From assembly GCA_024274875.1 (NCBI GenBank), contig JAJSAH010000018.1, positions 1-55,146 of the forward strand: a stretch of DNA of 55,146 bases, written 5' to 3'. The notes beneath the pieces are model-generated. The model was not told the DNA's origin. It worked only from the letters and a program-made list of their open reading frames with translations, and searched no databases. The position numbers and the translations under genes were made by a program. Below are positions 34,075 through 44,573 of this stretch, piece after piece; position 1 is the stretch's first letter; the number at the start of each line of letters is the position of its first letter. Source of the DNA: an archaeon. Lineage in GTDB: Archaea > Micrarchaeota > Micrarchaeia > CAILAH01.

Positions 34075-35466
34075 TTACAAGCCAAGGAAAAATCTGCGGT
34101 TAAGATGTTTAGTGAACACATCAGCAGATGAGGCGAATATGCAATCCTTGCCATAAAATACAGATGAAGATTTTATTTCTTTCAGCAAACCTTTGCTTAT
34201 GCCATGCTTTATTGGATTTGCCTGTATATCTTTAACCAACTGTTTCACATCAGAAAATTTGCGTTTGCGCACAGCGCATAACCTTTCCCCGCATACAAAC
34301 AAATCAACATTATTAATCTCTTCTCTTATAAAACTCTCCAAATGCCGCCCCATGCGCACATAGGGCCCTTCTTGCACAGAAATGTTTGGCAACTTAGAAA
34401 ACATCAACTCAAACAGCAGAAAACACTCATCCCCACTAACCTCTGCTGTTTGATGCACGCATTCAAAATGTTCGCACTCAAATGAGATTCTTATGTTCTT
34501 CAAGGTTCTTCTGAGTTCTCCCCATAATATATCGTTAACTTTATCTGGCTTCGTGAACTTGAAAAGGATAAAATGCGTGCCGCGCGCCCTGGTATTCTTG
34601 CGTATATCTTGCAAACTCATGGGCTTCAATGTCTCAAAAAACGCCGATGTGGATGGCTTCATGAAAAATATATGCGAAGCAGCAACGAATCTTGCGAGCG
34701 ATTCATCGCTCACTGGAGCTGCAACATTGCGCCGCTTATCAACAGGGTCTATAACTATAAGCGCATCTCCTTTGAATAATGTTGAAAGTAAGCGACTGCT
34801 TTTCCTGCCAACCATATCTATCGCCACAGGAAATTTCCACTCGCGCGATGATTTAATTAAATTGTAAAATGACCCGCTATGCATCACAAGCAATTCGCAT
34901 AAATACCCAGAAAAACCTCCTGTGCGAATCTCAGCGCCGTATATACCAAGCCGTTTTAAAAACACTTTAAGAATGCGCACATCATCTTTTTGAGATTCAG
35001 TTATGTTGCTTAAAACATATTTTGTATGAAATTGCGTTCGATCCACTGCGCTTTTAAGATGCGCAATATCTTTCCCCTTAAGTTTATAGCTTGGCACTAT
35101 ATCTACTCTGTGTCCTTTGTATGTGCCTCTAAGGTAAGGATGCTGCGCATACGCAACTTCCCATGTTTCAAGAACTTGTTTTCCCCACTCAAATGCCATT
35201 GATTCAAGCTCATCTATGGAATACGATTCTGGAAATAATATGAACACATCAAAATCCACATCATCTTTTATGTATGTGCCTTTCGCAAACGATCCTGTCA
35301 GCATCACTTCAATATTATCAGGGGACAGCGAATTAAGTTTTTCAACAACATCATCAGCAGTCTTCTTTACTGAGAGATGGAAGCGGGTTGATGGTTTAAC
35401 CCTTTTAAGGATTTCTTTACGCATTTTATTCCATTCCCTCTCATCGAGATCTCCGCTAAGCATCAA
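34075..35466 (-). CDS. cca: Archaeal (class I) CCA-adding tRNA nucleotidyltransferase
   Basis: Adds CCA to tRNA 3' ends, needed because none of the tRNA genes in the window encodes CCA. 463 residues. The polymerase-beta-like head has LTGSFAKGTYIKDDVDFDVFILFP (GS...D.D signature) with a third Asp in HRVDIVPSY; RTQFHTKYV and KVFLKRLGIYGAE...GGFSGYLCELL are archaeal class I features. The central body and C-terminal tail are complete. Follows the beta-CASP nuclease gene by 7 bases, so they form an RNA-processing pair. Confidence 0.96.
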   Translation of the reverse strand: MMLSGDLDEREWNKMRKEILKRVKPSTRFHLSVKKTADDVVEKLNSLSPDNIEVMLTGSFAKGTYIKDDVDFDVFILFPESYSIDELESMAFEWGKQVLETWEVAYAQHPYLRGTYKGHRVDIVPSYKLKGKDIAHLKSAVDRTQFHTKYVLSNITESQKDDVRILKVFLKRLGIYGAEIRTGGFSGYLCELLVMHSGSFYNLIKSSREWKFPVAIDMVGRKSSRLLSTLFKGDALIVIDPVDKRRNVAAPVSDESLARFVAASHIFFMKPSTSAFFETLKPMSLQDIRKNTRARGTHFILFKFTKPDKVNDILWGELRRTLKNIRISFECEHFECVHQTAEVSGDECFLLFELMFSKLPNISVQEGPYVRMGRHLESFIREEINNVDLFVCGERLCAVRKRKFSDVKQLVKDIQANPIKHGISKGLLKEIKSSSVFYGKDCIFASSADVFTKHLNRRFFLGL

Positions 35467-35473
35467 GATTCAC

Positions 35474-36397
35474 CTATTTTATTGGATACGCTTGATAACC
35501 TTTTAACTTTAAAACATTCGAGAATTGCTCTGAAAACGGCCCAAATACATATACTCTCTTTGGATCGCTGTGCTCAACATACTCAATCAAATCATTATAC
35601 CCTGCATGGTCGCTGAAAGGCAGAGATAAATCATAATACGGATTATTGTATTTTACATTCCACCCGCTTAATGAAGCAAAATATGCTGGTTTTCTGTAAT
35701 GTTTAGTTAATCGCATTTTCAAATCCATGCTAAACATGGATTTAGGTATTATTCCTACAAAATTGTCCCTGAACATATCGGACGCTTCATCCGAATCTGA
35801 TGAGACATAGGATAATGCACTGCCAAGCTTTGCATACCTTCCATTTATCTCAGCAATCTGCTTATGAACAACCGGAGTTATTCCGCAATACTCATTCAAA
35901 ATTTTTGTGAGTTCCTGCGATTTGCCTTTTGGATATACAGTGAATATCACATTGCCATACCTAAGCTTGGTCAACACTTCTCTTTTTATAACATCAGCAA
36001 GCGCTTCTTTCTTGGGAAAGTTGTATTCGGGTGATCCATATGTAGCTTCAATCAACAGCCTATCTGACTCAACTATTTCAGCGCCATCGTATGTGAAGCC
36101 ATCTTCAATACTCATATCACCAGTATACACAAAATTTCCGCCATCTCCGGCAATCTCAATCTGTGTTGCGCCGAACATATGCCCTGCTGGATGAAGCTTC
36201 ACGCTATCCAAGCAAACCCTCTCATTGTATGTTATGCCTGCTATACCTATTGTCTGCGGGGACGCAATTATCCTATCAACTTTACTTCTCCGCGCATGGT
36301 CGGAATGCGCATGCGACACATAAGAAATGTCGCCATTAACATCCAAACCAAGCGTAGCTCCATCCATCTCAAAACAAGCAACCTGCTTAAACAGCAT
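35474..36397 (-). CDS. MBL-fold beta-CASP nuclease-like protein
   Basis: 307 residues of the metallo-beta-lactamase superfamily related to mRNA 3'-end processing and Artemis/SNM1-type enzymes. Metal motif HAHSDHA is near residue 29-35; further motifs are HPAGHMFGATQIEI, FVYTGDM and LIEATYG, and the C-terminal PFSDHAGYNDLIEYV supplies the late His. The beta-CASP insert is compact. It could be a 5'-3' exonuclease or endonuclease on RNA or DNA; context next to the CCA-adding enzyme favours RNA. Confidence 0.85.
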   Translation of the reverse strand: MLFKQVACFEMDGATLGLDVNGDISYVSHAHSDHARRSKVDRIIASPQTIGIAGITYNERVCLDSVKLHPAGHMFGATQIEIAGDGGNFVYTGDMSIEDGFTYDGAEIVESDRLLIEATYGSPEYNFPKKEALADVIKREVLTKLRYGNVIFTVYPKGKSQELTKILNEYCGITPVVHKQIAEINGRYAKLGSALSYVSSDSDEASDMFRDNFVGIIPKSMFSMDLKMRLTKHYRKPAYFASLSGWNVKYNNPYYDLSLPFSDHAGYNDLIEYVEHSDPKRVYVFGPFSEQFSNVLKLKGYQAYPIK

Positions 36398-36447
36398 AAT
36401 ATCATATCGAAGAGATATTTTTAATTGTTAATCCTCTATATTGCGGC

Positions 36448-37515
36448 ATGCCGCATATTAAAGAGGGGCTTGCAGAGATAAATGCAAGGGAGGGGGTGTT
36501 CTACAACCCAAACATGGAAATAAACAGAGATTTGCTGGTTTCAGCATTGAAGTGCCTTAATGTAAAGGATTTTTGCGATGGGCACACGGCTACAGGGATA
36601 AAAGCAATACGCGCAGCGCTCGAAGCTGGAGTTGAAAACGCATGCGCTGTTGATCTCAGCAATAATGCATGCGAAAACGCGACAAGTAATGCAAAAATGA
36701 ATAAAGTTAAAGTGAAGGTGATTCATTCAGATATAAGAGAGCATCTTATGCGGCACAATCACGAATTTGTTGAGATTGATCCTTTTGGGTCTCCTGCTCC
36801 ATACATGCACTTCTTAGCAGAATCGTTCTCATGGAGAAAATGCGGATATTCATCTCTCACTGCAACTGACACAGCCGTCCTATGCGGTGCAGAGCGCAAC
36901 GCATGCAGAAGGATTTATGGAGCCATCCCGCTCCATGATGAAATCGTTCATGAAATCGGGCTAAGGATACTTATACAAAGAACGCAGGCAACGCTTGCAG
37001 AAAAGAACATCGCTGCAACGCCCATTTTATCATTATCGCACAGGCATTACTTAAAGGTGTTTTTTAGGATTGAGAGAAGCGCTAAGAAATGCGATGATGC
37101 ATTAAAGTTAATTGCATACTTCGCATACTGCGCGAAATGCAAGCACCGCAAATACATTAATATTGGAGAAACATCGACTTGTGAACATTGCGGTTCAAAA
37201 ATGATGGTCGCAGGACCTGTGTGGAAAGGTTTGACGCATGATTCAGAGTTTGTAAAACAATGCGCGAATCATATCAAAAATATGGAGTATAAACAGATGA
37301 AAGAGGAGATAAAACTGCTCACCGCATGCATAGATGAAAATTTTGATGGAATGTGCTATGACCTTCACAGCATATTCAAAGGAGGAAGCATTCCAAAAAC
37401 AGATAATATAATGCGCAGGTTAAAAGAGAATGGGTTTAAAGCAGAAAAAACGCATTATAAATCATGGATTATAAAAACGGACGCAAGCGCAGCGCAAATT
37501 AAAGCCTTAAGTTGA
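36448..37515 (+). CDS. trm1: tRNA (guanine26-N2)-dimethyltransferase Trm1
   Basis: Methylates G26 of tRNA with S-adenosylmethionine. 355 residues. The start has EGLAEINAREGVFYNPNMEINRDL; the SAM-binding part CDGHTATGIKAIRAA is a variant of the usual D..SGtGiRgiR; the catalytic motif is FVEIDPFGSPAPYM followed by YSSLTATDTAVLCGAE. A C-terminal zinc ribbon CAKCKHRK...CEHCGSK is present. The 3' end overlaps TFB (opposite strand) by 17 bases. Confidence 0.95.
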   Translation: MPHIKEGLAEINAREGVFYNPNMEINRDLLVSALKCLNVKDFCDGHTATGIKAIRAALEAGVENACAVDLSNNACENATSNAKMNKVKVKVIHSDIREHLMRHNHEFVEIDPFGSPAPYMHFLAESFSWRKCGYSSLTATDTAVLCGAERNACRRIYGAIPLHDEIVHEIGLRILIQRTQATLAEKNIAATPILSLSHRHYLKVFFRIERSAKKCDDALKLIAYFAYCAKCKHRKYINIGETSTCEHCGSKMMVAGPVWKGLTHDSEFVKQCANHIKNMEYKQMKEEIKLLTACIDENFDGMCYDLHSIFKGGSIPKTDNIMRRLKENGFKAEKTHYKSWIIKTDASAAQIKALS

Positions 37516-38491
37516 GTTCGCGCGCAATCTCTTTGTACCTATTCCTTATCGTAACTTCGGTCACGCCCAAAGCGTCTGCAATATCCTTCTGCGTGCGTTT
37601 CTCGCCCGTAAGCTCGCACGCAATGTAAACTATCGCTGCAACAACTCCCTGCGGGCCCCTGCCTATAACCAAATCCTTCCTCAGCGCTTTTTTATACAGC
37701 TCTTTTATTTTGCCCGCAGTTTTCTGGCCCAGCTTCAATCTTGAAACGGCCCTCGGCACGAGCTGTTCGGGACCTCCCAAAGGAACCTTAATGCCTAATT
37801 CATTTGTTATGAACCTAAATGTCCTGCCTATCTCTTTCCTGTCAACTCCAGATACCTTTGCTATTTCATCAAGAGTACGGGGTATGTTATGCTTCCTGCA
37901 TGTTGCGTATAAAACCGCGCTAACAACATTCTCTATAAGTCTGCCCCTCACAAGCCCTTTCTCTGCAACCTGGCGGTACAGCAAAGCCGCATCTTCTCGA
38001 ACATCTTTTGACAAGCCAAGATATGATGCAATCCTATCCAACTCATTCAATGCAATCATCAGGTTGCGCTCAATAGATGTTGATACGGATGTGCGTTTGT
38101 GCCATTTGCGCATCCTAGATATCTGCGCGACTTTCTTGCCAGAAATCTTTATGCCTCGTATATCCCTATTATACATATCTATTTCTGTAGTCAATCCTTT
38201 ATCAGGCCTTATATACTTAATAGGCGCGCCTCCGCGCGCTTTGCTCTTTATCTCCTCAGATGAAAAAGCGCGCCACTCAGCGCCTAAATCAACTAAATGC
38301 TCCTCCAAAACTAAACCGCAGTCGGCGCATATTAGCTCTCCCCTCTCATAATCCTTAACTATCCTCCTGCTGCCGCAATTTGGGCAAACTGCTGGTTGAG
38401 ATGAAAAACTTTTCGGAGCAGATGCTATATTCTTGGCCTTTGCGGATTTGCTGATTTTTGCAGTGCCGGTTTTGCGGCGTTTCTTCACCAT
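37499..38491 (-). CDS. tfb: Transcription initiation factor TFB
   Basis: Recruits RNA polymerase to TBP-TATA. About 330 residues. A basic linker (KKRRKTGTAKISK) precedes the zinc ribbon CPNCGSRR...CADCGLV. The B-reader/linker DLGAEWRAFSSEE and two cyclin repeats (from NLMIALNELDRIASYL and LVPRAVSRLKLGQKT) follow, ending with the recognition helix ALGVTEVTIRNRYKEIA. Start chosen at the ATG at 38491; the TATA element TTTATAA near 38515 gives a transcript beginning about 38495. An ATG at 38497 is equally possible. Only this TFB is visible. Confidence 0.96.
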   Translation of the reverse strand: MVKKRRKTGTAKISKSAKAKNIASAPKSFSSQPAVCPNCGSRRIVKDYERGELICADCGLVLEEHLVDLGAEWRAFSSEEIKSKARGGAPIKYIRPDKGLTTEIDMYNRDIRGIKISGKKVAQISRMRKWHKRTSVSTSIERNLMIALNELDRIASYLGLSKDVREDAALLYRQVAEKGLVRGRLIENVVSAVLYATCRKHNIPRTLDEIAKVSGVDRKEIGRTFRFITNELGIKVPLGGPEQLVPRAVSRLKLGQKTAGKIKELYKKALRKDLVIGRGPQGVVAAIVYIACELTGEKRTQKDIADALGVTEVTIRNRYKEIARELNLRL

Positions 38492-38612
38492 ATGCATTAA
38501 AAATAATAGCAAACTTTATAAATATATTTCCACATTCTGGACAATTGCGGACAACGCATAACTAATTTTAATATGTTATTTGCATAATACAAAACGCAAA
38601 AAAGGTGTTGTA

Positions 38613-40517
38613 GTGAAATATGTGAATGTTGATACTAGCGAAATAAAAATTCCCTCTAAGCTTATTGAGCAGGTTATCGGGCAGAAGAAAGCTGTGGAAA
38701 TCATCAAGAAAGCGGCAAAGCAAAAACGCAATGTGTTGTTGGTAGGGCAACCTGGCACAGGCAAAAGCATGCTCGCTCAAGCGATGTCGGAACTTTTGCC
38801 AGCTGAGGAGCTTGAAGATGTGCTAATATACCCTAACCATATTGATGAGAACAATCCAAAAGTGCGAGTAGTTAAAACATACAATAATATTGAGGAGCTG
38901 AAGCAGGGAAAACCTGGCAGAGGAAGAAGGATTATTGAGGAGTATAAAAAGAGGGCTATGCTGTATGCAACTAAAGGCATTATATCCCCATTCAAGCTCT
39001 TGATTCTTATAGCAATATCTTTCCTGCTTGCAGGATTGGCTTATGAATATTTCGGGGAAGGCGCTGCAAACATTATCGCAGCGGGATTGCTCGGATTGTT
39101 CATTATAGGCGGAGTGTGGATGTTCGTCTCGCAAATCGCAAAACGCGTAGGTCCTGCCGCCTCTTATGAGGGCCCTAAGCTTATTGTAGATAATACGCTT
39201 AAAAGCACTGCGCCGTTCATAGAAGCGACAGGTTCAAAAGCAGGCGCGCTTTTTGGAGATGTTAAGCATGACCCGTTGCAAAGCGGCGGTCTTGGAACGC
39301 CTGCGCACCTAAGAGTTGAGGCAGGAGCAATCCATAAAGCAAACAAAGGTGTGCTGTTTATAGATGAAGTTTCCCTTCTCAGCGCAAAATCGCAGCAGGA
39401 CCTGTTGTCTGCAATGCAGAACAGAAAATTCCCCATAACCGGCCAAAGCGAGCATAGCTCCGGAGCGCTTGTCCGAACTGACCCTGTGCCATGCGATTTT
39501 CTCCTCGTAGCCGCAGGGAATTTGCAGGATGTTGCGAAAATGCATCCGGCGCTGAGATCCAGAATAAAAGGTTATGGATATGAAGTTTACATGGACGATG
39601 TGATTGAAGATACAGAAGAGAACCGCAAAAAATATGTTCAGTTCATTGCGCAGGAGGTTGCAAAGGATGGCAAGATACCTCATTTTGACAACGGGGCAGT
39701 CGCGGAAATAATCAACATGGCACGCAAGATGGCCGGGAGAAAAGGAAAACTTACATTAAGGTTGAGGGAATTAGGAGGAGTTATACGAGCTGCAGGTGAC
39801 ATCGCTGTGGAGAACGATGCAAAAGTGGTTACAAATGAGCATGTGTTAATTGCAGTAAAAATTGCATCGCCGCTTGAACAGCAAATTGCATCAAAAATCA
39901 TTGATTATAAAAAAGAATATGAAGTGTTCAGCAATAAAGGCAATGCAATAGGCAAAGTGAACGGTCTTGCTGTTCTTGGCGAAGGTTCCTCTGGACTTAT
40001 ACTCCCTATCGAAGCCGAGGTTACGCCTGCGAGTTCCAAGCAAGAAAACAAAATTATAGCAACAGGCAAACTTGGGGAGATTGCAAAGGAAGCTGTTGAG
40101 AATGTATCAGCAATAATCAAAAAACATTTGGGAAGCAGCACTGCAAACAAAGACATACATATACAATTCCTGCAGACATATGAAGGCGTAGAAGGCGATA
40201 GCGCAAGCATAAGCATTGCAACAGCGGTTGTGTCTGCGCTTATGAATATCCCAATAATGCAGAATATTGCGATGACAGGTTCGTTGAGCGTGCGCGGGGA
40301 AGTGCTGCCGGTTGGAGGAGTTACTGCAAAAGTAGAGGCGGCGATTGATGCCGGCATGAAAACCGTTATCATACCATACAACAATAAAGAGGATGTGATT
40401 ATTTCAAAGAGGAGAATTGCAAAAATAAAAATAATACCTGTTAAAACGTTTAAGGAAGTGCTAAAATACGCATTAAGAGACTGCATAGAGAAGAGAAAAC
40501 TGCTCGCAAAGCTTTAA
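38613..40517 (+). CDS. lonB: Archaeal Lon protease (LonB), membrane-bound
   Basis: ATP-dependent membrane protease. Start at the GTG at 38613, six bases after AAAGGTG; a TTG at 38580 would extend it by 11 residues. Walker A GQPGTGKS is near residues 45-52. A pair of TM helices (about 125-170) sits in an insertion of the AAA+ domain, typical of LonB. Walker [11 protein letters not shown] and the sensor phrase FLLVAAGN come next. The C-terminal protease domain has the Ser-Lys dyad in [11 protein letters not shown] and [14 protein letters not shown]. In archaea it is the main membrane quality-control enzyme. Confidence 0.96.
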   Translation: MKYVNVDTSEIKIPSKLIEQVIGQKKAVEIIKKAAKQKRNVLLVGQPGTGKSMLAQAMSELLPAEELEDVLIYPNHIDENNPKVRVVKTYNNIEELKQGKPGRGRRIIEEYKKRAMLYATKGIISPFKLLILIAISFLLAGLAYEYFGEGAANIIAAGLLGLFIIGGVWMFVSQIAKRVGPAASYEGPKLIVDNTLKSTAPFIEATGSKAGALFGDVKHDPLQSGGLGTPAHLRVEAGAIHKANKGVLFIDEVSLLSAKSQQDLLSAMQNRKFPITGQSEHSSGALVRTDPVPCDFLLVAAGNLQDVAKMHPALRSRIKGYGYEVYMDDVIEDTEENRKKYVQFIAQEVAKDGKIPHFDNGAVAEIINMARKMAGRKGKLTLRLRELGGVIRAAGDIAVENDAKVVTNEHVLIAVKIASPLEQQIASKIIDYKKEYEVFSNKGNAIGKVNGLAVLGEGSSGLILPIEAEVTPASSKQENKIIATGKLGEIAKEAVENVSAIIKKHLGSSTANKDIHIQFLQTYEGVEGDSASISIATAVVSALMNIPIMQNIAMTGSLSVRGEVLPVGGVTAKVEAAIDAGMKTVIIPYNNKEDVIISKRRIAKIKIIPVKTFKEVLKYALRDCIEKRKLLAKL

Positions 40518-40522
40518 GCAAA

Positions 40523-42085
40523 TTAAATCGCTTTGGACATGTATGCGCCTTCAAGCGCATAACCAAGTTTTCTGTAATAATTTCTCACACCAACGCCGCT
40601 TATTACAAGAATTTTGTTTGCATCATACTCCTCCTTAGAGATGCGTTCTGCAACTTTTAGCATGCTCTTGCCAAACCCTTTATGCTGCGGCGATTTTTCA
40701 TTACGCAATCCAATCTTTAACATATCTCCATAGACATGGAGTTCGCGCACGCCCATGCTCTTGCCGGTAATCTCCTTCCTGAATGGATTCCATGGTTTCC
40801 GCAATCTCAAAAATCCAAATAGTATGTTATGCCTGCGGTCCTCATAGCTTATAAAAACTTCTTCTCCTTGCGATGCATCATACTTCCTTACGACTAATTC
40901 TGGATTCAAATCATCTATGCATATGCCTTTCCTCAAAACATTCAATCCAACCTCGCGCAACCTGATCTCATTAGATGAACCTATCCTGCTTTCGACCATC
41001 TCGCGGAGATTGCTTTTCTTAACGCCGTCTTGTATAAGGTATGCTGGAATATCTCTCTGGACTCTCATAACACGCACATAATACGGAAAATGGCGATACG
41101 CGCGCACAATTACATCAGCCGCCTCATCGCTTGAGTATGGCTTCACTAAGCCGTTTTTCCATTCCTCATACAGTTCAGTATTCTTCATTATAAGGAGCGG
41201 ATAAATTTTTAGCATATCTGGCTTGTATTTATCGTTCGAGAACAGCTCTTTAAACATATCCTCATCTTGCTCAGGAGAGGAATAAAGGCCGGGCATCATA
41301 TGGTAGCACACTTTTAGCAACGAATCTTTTGCAAGTTGCGTTGCCTTCCAAACATCTTCCAAACTGTGCCCACGCTTAGTTCTTGCGAGCACTTCTTGAT
41401 TTAATGTTTGCACACCTATCTCTACGCGAGTCGCTCCAAAACTTAGCATATCATTTATATGAGTTTCAAAACACCAATCAGGCCGAGTTTCTATTGTCAG
41501 CCCTATGCACCGATGCGCTGATAACTCATTTTTCTTGATTGCATCACCAACAGATGGTGATTCAAAGCCATTGAGCGCATTATACATCCCCAATACAAAA
41601 TTTTTCTTATATTCAGCGTTCTGCGCAAGAAAAGTGCCGCCTTGTATAATCAACTCGCATTTATCTGTTGGATGCCCTATCTCTTCAAGCTGGGAGATGC
41701 GAGCGGCAACCTGAGAATATGAATCAAACTTGTTCTGTATGCCACGCATTGTGGCAGGCTCAAAACCTGTGTATGAATTAGGGGCATAATCGCCTTTCGG
41801 GCAATATGTGCATCTTCCGTGCGGGCAACTGCTTAGAGACATTATAGCTATATTAACTATGCCGCTTGCGCTGCGCATAGGCCTCTTGCGAAGCAGAGGA
41901 ATTAAATAAGATAAATTCAATTGCCTGGCGCGAGCTACCAACTCAGAATTCCTAATAAATGAACATCCCCTGCGCTTGCAAACTTTGCGCTTGATTCGTT
42001 CAACATCATCCTTGGACATTGAGGAATTTACAGAGTATTCTGCGTGTATCGCTTCGAGCACAGCATCAAGCATTTCTTGCCGCAT
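40523..42085 (-). CDS. elp3: tRNA uridine-34 acetyl/carboxymethyl transferase Elp3
   Basis: Radical-SAM/GNAT enzyme that modifies wobble U34 using acetyl-CoA. 520 residues. Iron-sulfur cluster Cys at 87, 92 and 95 (CPHGRCTYC), with PNSYTGFEPATMR typical of the family. Further phrases are GLTIETRPDWC, GATRVEIGVQTL and the KVCYHMMPGLYSSP motif. The C-terminal GNAT part includes HKGFGKSMLKVAE and SGVGVRNYYRKLGYALEG. Single-subunit archaeal Elp3 is enough without other Elongator parts. Convergent with lonB, five bases apart. Confidence 0.96.
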   Translation of the reverse strand: MRQEMLDAVLEAIHAEYSVNSSMSKDDVERIKRKVCKRRGCSFIRNSELVARARQLNLSYLIPLLRKRPMRSASGIVNIAIMSLSSCPHGRCTYCPKGDYAPNSYTGFEPATMRGIQNKFDSYSQVAARISQLEEIGHPTDKCELIIQGGTFLAQNAEYKKNFVLGMYNALNGFESPSVGDAIKKNELSAHRCIGLTIETRPDWCFETHINDMLSFGATRVEIGVQTLNQEVLARTKRGHSLEDVWKATQLAKDSLLKVCYHMMPGLYSSPEQDEDMFKELFSNDKYKPDMLKIYPLLIMKNTELYEEWKNGLVKPYSSDEAADVIVRAYRHFPYYVRVMRVQRDIPAYLIQDGVKKSNLREMVESRIGSSNEIRLREVGLNVLRKGICIDDLNPELVVRKYDASQGEEVFISYEDRRHNILFGFLRLRKPWNPFRKEITGKSMGVRELHVYGDMLKIGLRNEKSPQHKGFGKSMLKVAERISKEEYDANKILVISGVGVRNYYRKLGYALEGAYMSKAI

Positions 42086-42111
42086 ACCTGAAATTTGCGA
42101 ACAACATATTT

Positions 42112-42513
42112 TTAATCATTGCTGACTATCGTTGAAATTATATGACGAGTCCTTGGCCCATCAAACTCGCACAATAATACTCTCTGCCAGGATCCAATCA
42201 TCAACCTCCCATTCCGTACAGGCACTGCCACAGAAGGTCCAAACATTCCTGATAGGAGATGAGCTGAAGCATTATTATCTATCGCATCATGCTTCCATTG
42301 CGCGTCTTGCGGAATAACTGCTTTGAAAAAAGCGATGAAATCCTGCTCAAGATTGGGCTCAAACTCATTAATGATTAATGCGCAAGTGGTATGAGGAGCA
42401 TAAATTAAGCATACGCCATCATCAATCCTCTTGGCACCTGCAATCTCAAACACATGGTCAGTAATGTCATGAATGGAGATGCCACTGCCAGTATTTATAG
42501 TGAAACTATGCAT
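42112..42513 (-). CDS. YjbQ family protein (UPF0047)
   Basis: 133 residues. The conserved pattern is visible: LIYAPHTTCALIINEFEPNLEQDF, then HDAIDNNASAHLLSGMFGPSVAVPV and RLMIGSWQRVLLCEFDGPRTR. This family has weak thiamin-phosphate-synthase-like activity in some bacteria, but its main role is not known. A His/Asp/Asn site likely binds phosphate or metal. It lies 8 bases after the membrane protein gene in the same direction. Confidence 0.93.
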   Translation of the reverse strand: MHSFTINTGSGISIHDITDHVFEIAGAKRIDDGVCLIYAPHTTCALIINEFEPNLEQDFIAFFKAVIPQDAQWKHDAIDNNASAHLLSGMFGPSVAVPVRNGRLMIGSWQRVLLCEFDGPRTRHIISTIVSND

Positions 42514-42520
42514 GAGAATA

Positions 42521-43747
42521 TTATAAGATGAATTGATATATAGCTAATGCGCCTATGCTAAGAGCAGAAACAAACAAAGATACAAGCATGGCGCGTTTCA
42601 TAATATCATTGCGGCAAGCCAACCCAACAAGAGAATTGGCGGTGATTGTGCCAAGCAGAGAACAGACAACTGCAATTGAGGTTGTTGTTAGGTCGTGCGT
42701 GCCATTTGCATTCATGGAGAGAAGAGATGCGATCGTTGCAATCGTGCTGAAAACTCCTCCTACAAAAGCAACTGCATAGTATCCTGCTGTGGATGTTGAA
42801 ATAACTGTATCAAGAAGCGCAGAAATGATGAGAAAAACTAACGCAAGCTCAACTGCCTTGGTGATTGTAAAAGGATGGTTCATTTTGAGCACTTTTATCT
42901 TTACTTCGCGCGCTGGATTGAAATACTGCGCAATTAAGTGAACTGCTATTACTGCAACAAAATACGGCCACACTTTAAGGAACACTGGAAGCGAAATAAT
43001 GAATATGAAGAGCAAGTTCCTAATAGAACTGGCAGCAATTGCGCTGCTGTACGCTCTATACAATGATTTTTTTATTCTGGTGGCTTCCTCGGATAGAAAG
43101 AAGATCACAGAGGTGCTGTTTATGAGTCCGCCTAAGAACCCCATAACATACAATGGAAGTTTAGGGTAAACACGATGCAAAATAAATGCAAAAAAGCTGA
43201 TCGCCGACACATAATATATCATATTAAAAAACATGTCCAAATTGAAAGTCAAACCATGCAGAGTATATGTTTGCGGAGTGATGGGATAGAGAACGAATAT
43301 GATTATCGCAAACCTTATTATATCGCTCCATTCAGCATCAGTAAGCTTCTGCGTGAATTTTACTGAATATTTCTTTGCGTACAGTATCGAAGTGATTACC
43401 ACCGACAATGCAACCGCTTCAACATAAAAATAATAGGATACAAAAATCCCAATTATAAACACAAGCGGAAATAGAACTAATGTAGTCAATCCGCCAGTAC
43501 GCGTTTCAGATGAAATCCTGTAAAAATAGTATGAAATAAAGAGAATGCATGCAAAAGATATAAGAGGAAAATAAGTTAGGTTTCGATCAAGAACTGACAA
43601 CTCAGCAGAAAGCATCCCTAACAACGCGATGAAAAAAAATGTTCGCGCACCGAACATATGTTGTTTTTTTGCGTACTCCCTCTCTATCCCTACCAATGCG
43701 CCTAACGCACCGGCCAACCCTACTTTTATGAGAAGGTTTAGCATCAT
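42521..43747 (-). CDS. MgtC-like/DUF4010 integral membrane protein
   Basis: 408 residues with about ten predicted TM helices. The N-terminus LLIKVGLAGALGALVGIEREYAKK is the MgtC/SapB signature, and the C-terminal half with GFLGGLINSTSVIFFLSEEA, ASSIRNLLF and the last helices (TANSLVGLACRND) is DUF4010. Family members are suspected Mg2+-linked transporters or regulators; actual function is not established. Downstream of GGGP synthase. Confidence 0.88.
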   Translation of the reverse strand: MMLNLLIKVGLAGALGALVGIEREYAKKQHMFGARTFFFIALLGMLSAELSVLDRNLTYFPLISFACILFISYYFYRISSETRTGGLTTLVLFPLVFIIGIFVSYYFYVEAVALSVVITSILYAKKYSVKFTQKLTDAEWSDIIRFAIIIFVLYPITPQTYTLHGLTFNLDMFFNMIYYVSAISFFAFILHRVYPKLPLYVMGFLGGLINSTSVIFFLSEEATRIKKSLYRAYSSAIAASSIRNLLFIFIISLPVFLKVWPYFVAVIAVHLIAQYFNPAREVKIKVLKMNHPFTITKAVELALVFLIISALLDTVISTSTAGYYAVAFVGGVFSTIATIASLLSMNANGTHDLTTTSIAVVCSLLGTITANSLVGLACRNDIMKRAMLVSLFVSALSIGALAIYQFIL

Positions 43748-43755
43748 ATAATTAC

Positions 43756-44526
43756 CTACCTGCTACCCACTGCATCATTAATCGTCTTTGAAAAAGATTC
43801 CACTTTTTGTTTAACATCATCGATGTTCTCAACAACTGTTCCAATCTGTATCATATCAGCGCCTGCTTTGATGATATCGCGAGCCTCATTTAAAGTTCTG
43901 ATGCCGCCCGCAACCATGTAAGGAGATTTAGTCGCCTTTCTAACAGCGCGCACCATCTCCGGAGGAACTGGACCTAACTCACTTGCTGACCCTGCATCTG
44001 TGAAAATCAAGTGATTGCCAGCAAGCTCTCCTGTGAGCGCAAGCGCAGCTGCAAGTTTTGGCTTGTTGCGAGGCATAAGTTTCGCATCGCCTACCCAACC
44101 TACTGTACCGCCTGGCTCAACAACTATGTATGCAGTTGGGATAGATTCAATTCCAAAGGATCTTATGAGCGGCGCTCCAAGCATCTGTGCCTGCCCAAGC
44201 CAATAAGGATTCCTCGAATTAAGCAATGTGAGAAAGTATATTGCATCTGCATATCTAGTAATCGTGCCGACATTTCCCGGAAAAAGTATCATTGGGACAG
44301 AAATATCTTGTTTGATCTGTTTTGCAACCATATCAAGCAATTCGCCCTGAACGCTCGTCGAGCCACCAATCGCTATCATATCCGCTCCAGATTCCGCTGC
44401 GGCGACTCCGGTCTTGATTGCAACTTCAGGAGAAACATAATCAACCGGGTCAATCACAATGGATAGAATCGCCTTTCCTTTATCGATTTTATCCAACAAA
44501 TACTGCTCAACCTTTCCTGGATTCAT
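43756..44526 (-). CDS. Geranylgeranylglyceryl phosphate synthase
   Basis: Makes the first ether bond of archaeal lipids from glycerol-1-phosphate and GGPP. About 256 residues, TIM-barrel. Start at the ATG at 44526 after GGTGATTGG, not the longer frame from 44559. Signatures: LSIVIDPVDY, DMIAIGGSTSVQGE, PMILFPGNVGTIT, the lipid-binding AIYFLTLLNSRNPYWLGQAQ, PTAYIVVEPGGTVGWVG and C-terminal PYMVAGGIRTLNEA with AGADMIQIGTVVE. Group I/II assignment not attempted. Another lipid gene (GGR) is near 51.6 kb. Confidence 0.96.
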   Translation of the reverse strand: MNPGKVEQYLLDKIDKGKAILSIVIDPVDYVSPEVAIKTGVAAAESGADMIAIGGSTSVQGELLDMVAKQIKQDISVPMILFPGNVGTITRYADAIYFLTLLNSRNPYWLGQAQMLGAPLIRSFGIESIPTAYIVVEPGGTVGWVGDAKLMPRNKPKLAAALALTGELAGNHLIFTDAGSASELGPVPPEMVRAVRKATKSPYMVAGGIRTLNEARDIIKAGADMIQIGTVVENIDDVKQKVESFSKTINDAVGSR

Positions 44527-44573
44527 CCAATCACCAAATATGCAATATATGTTATACAAATAATATTTTAAAA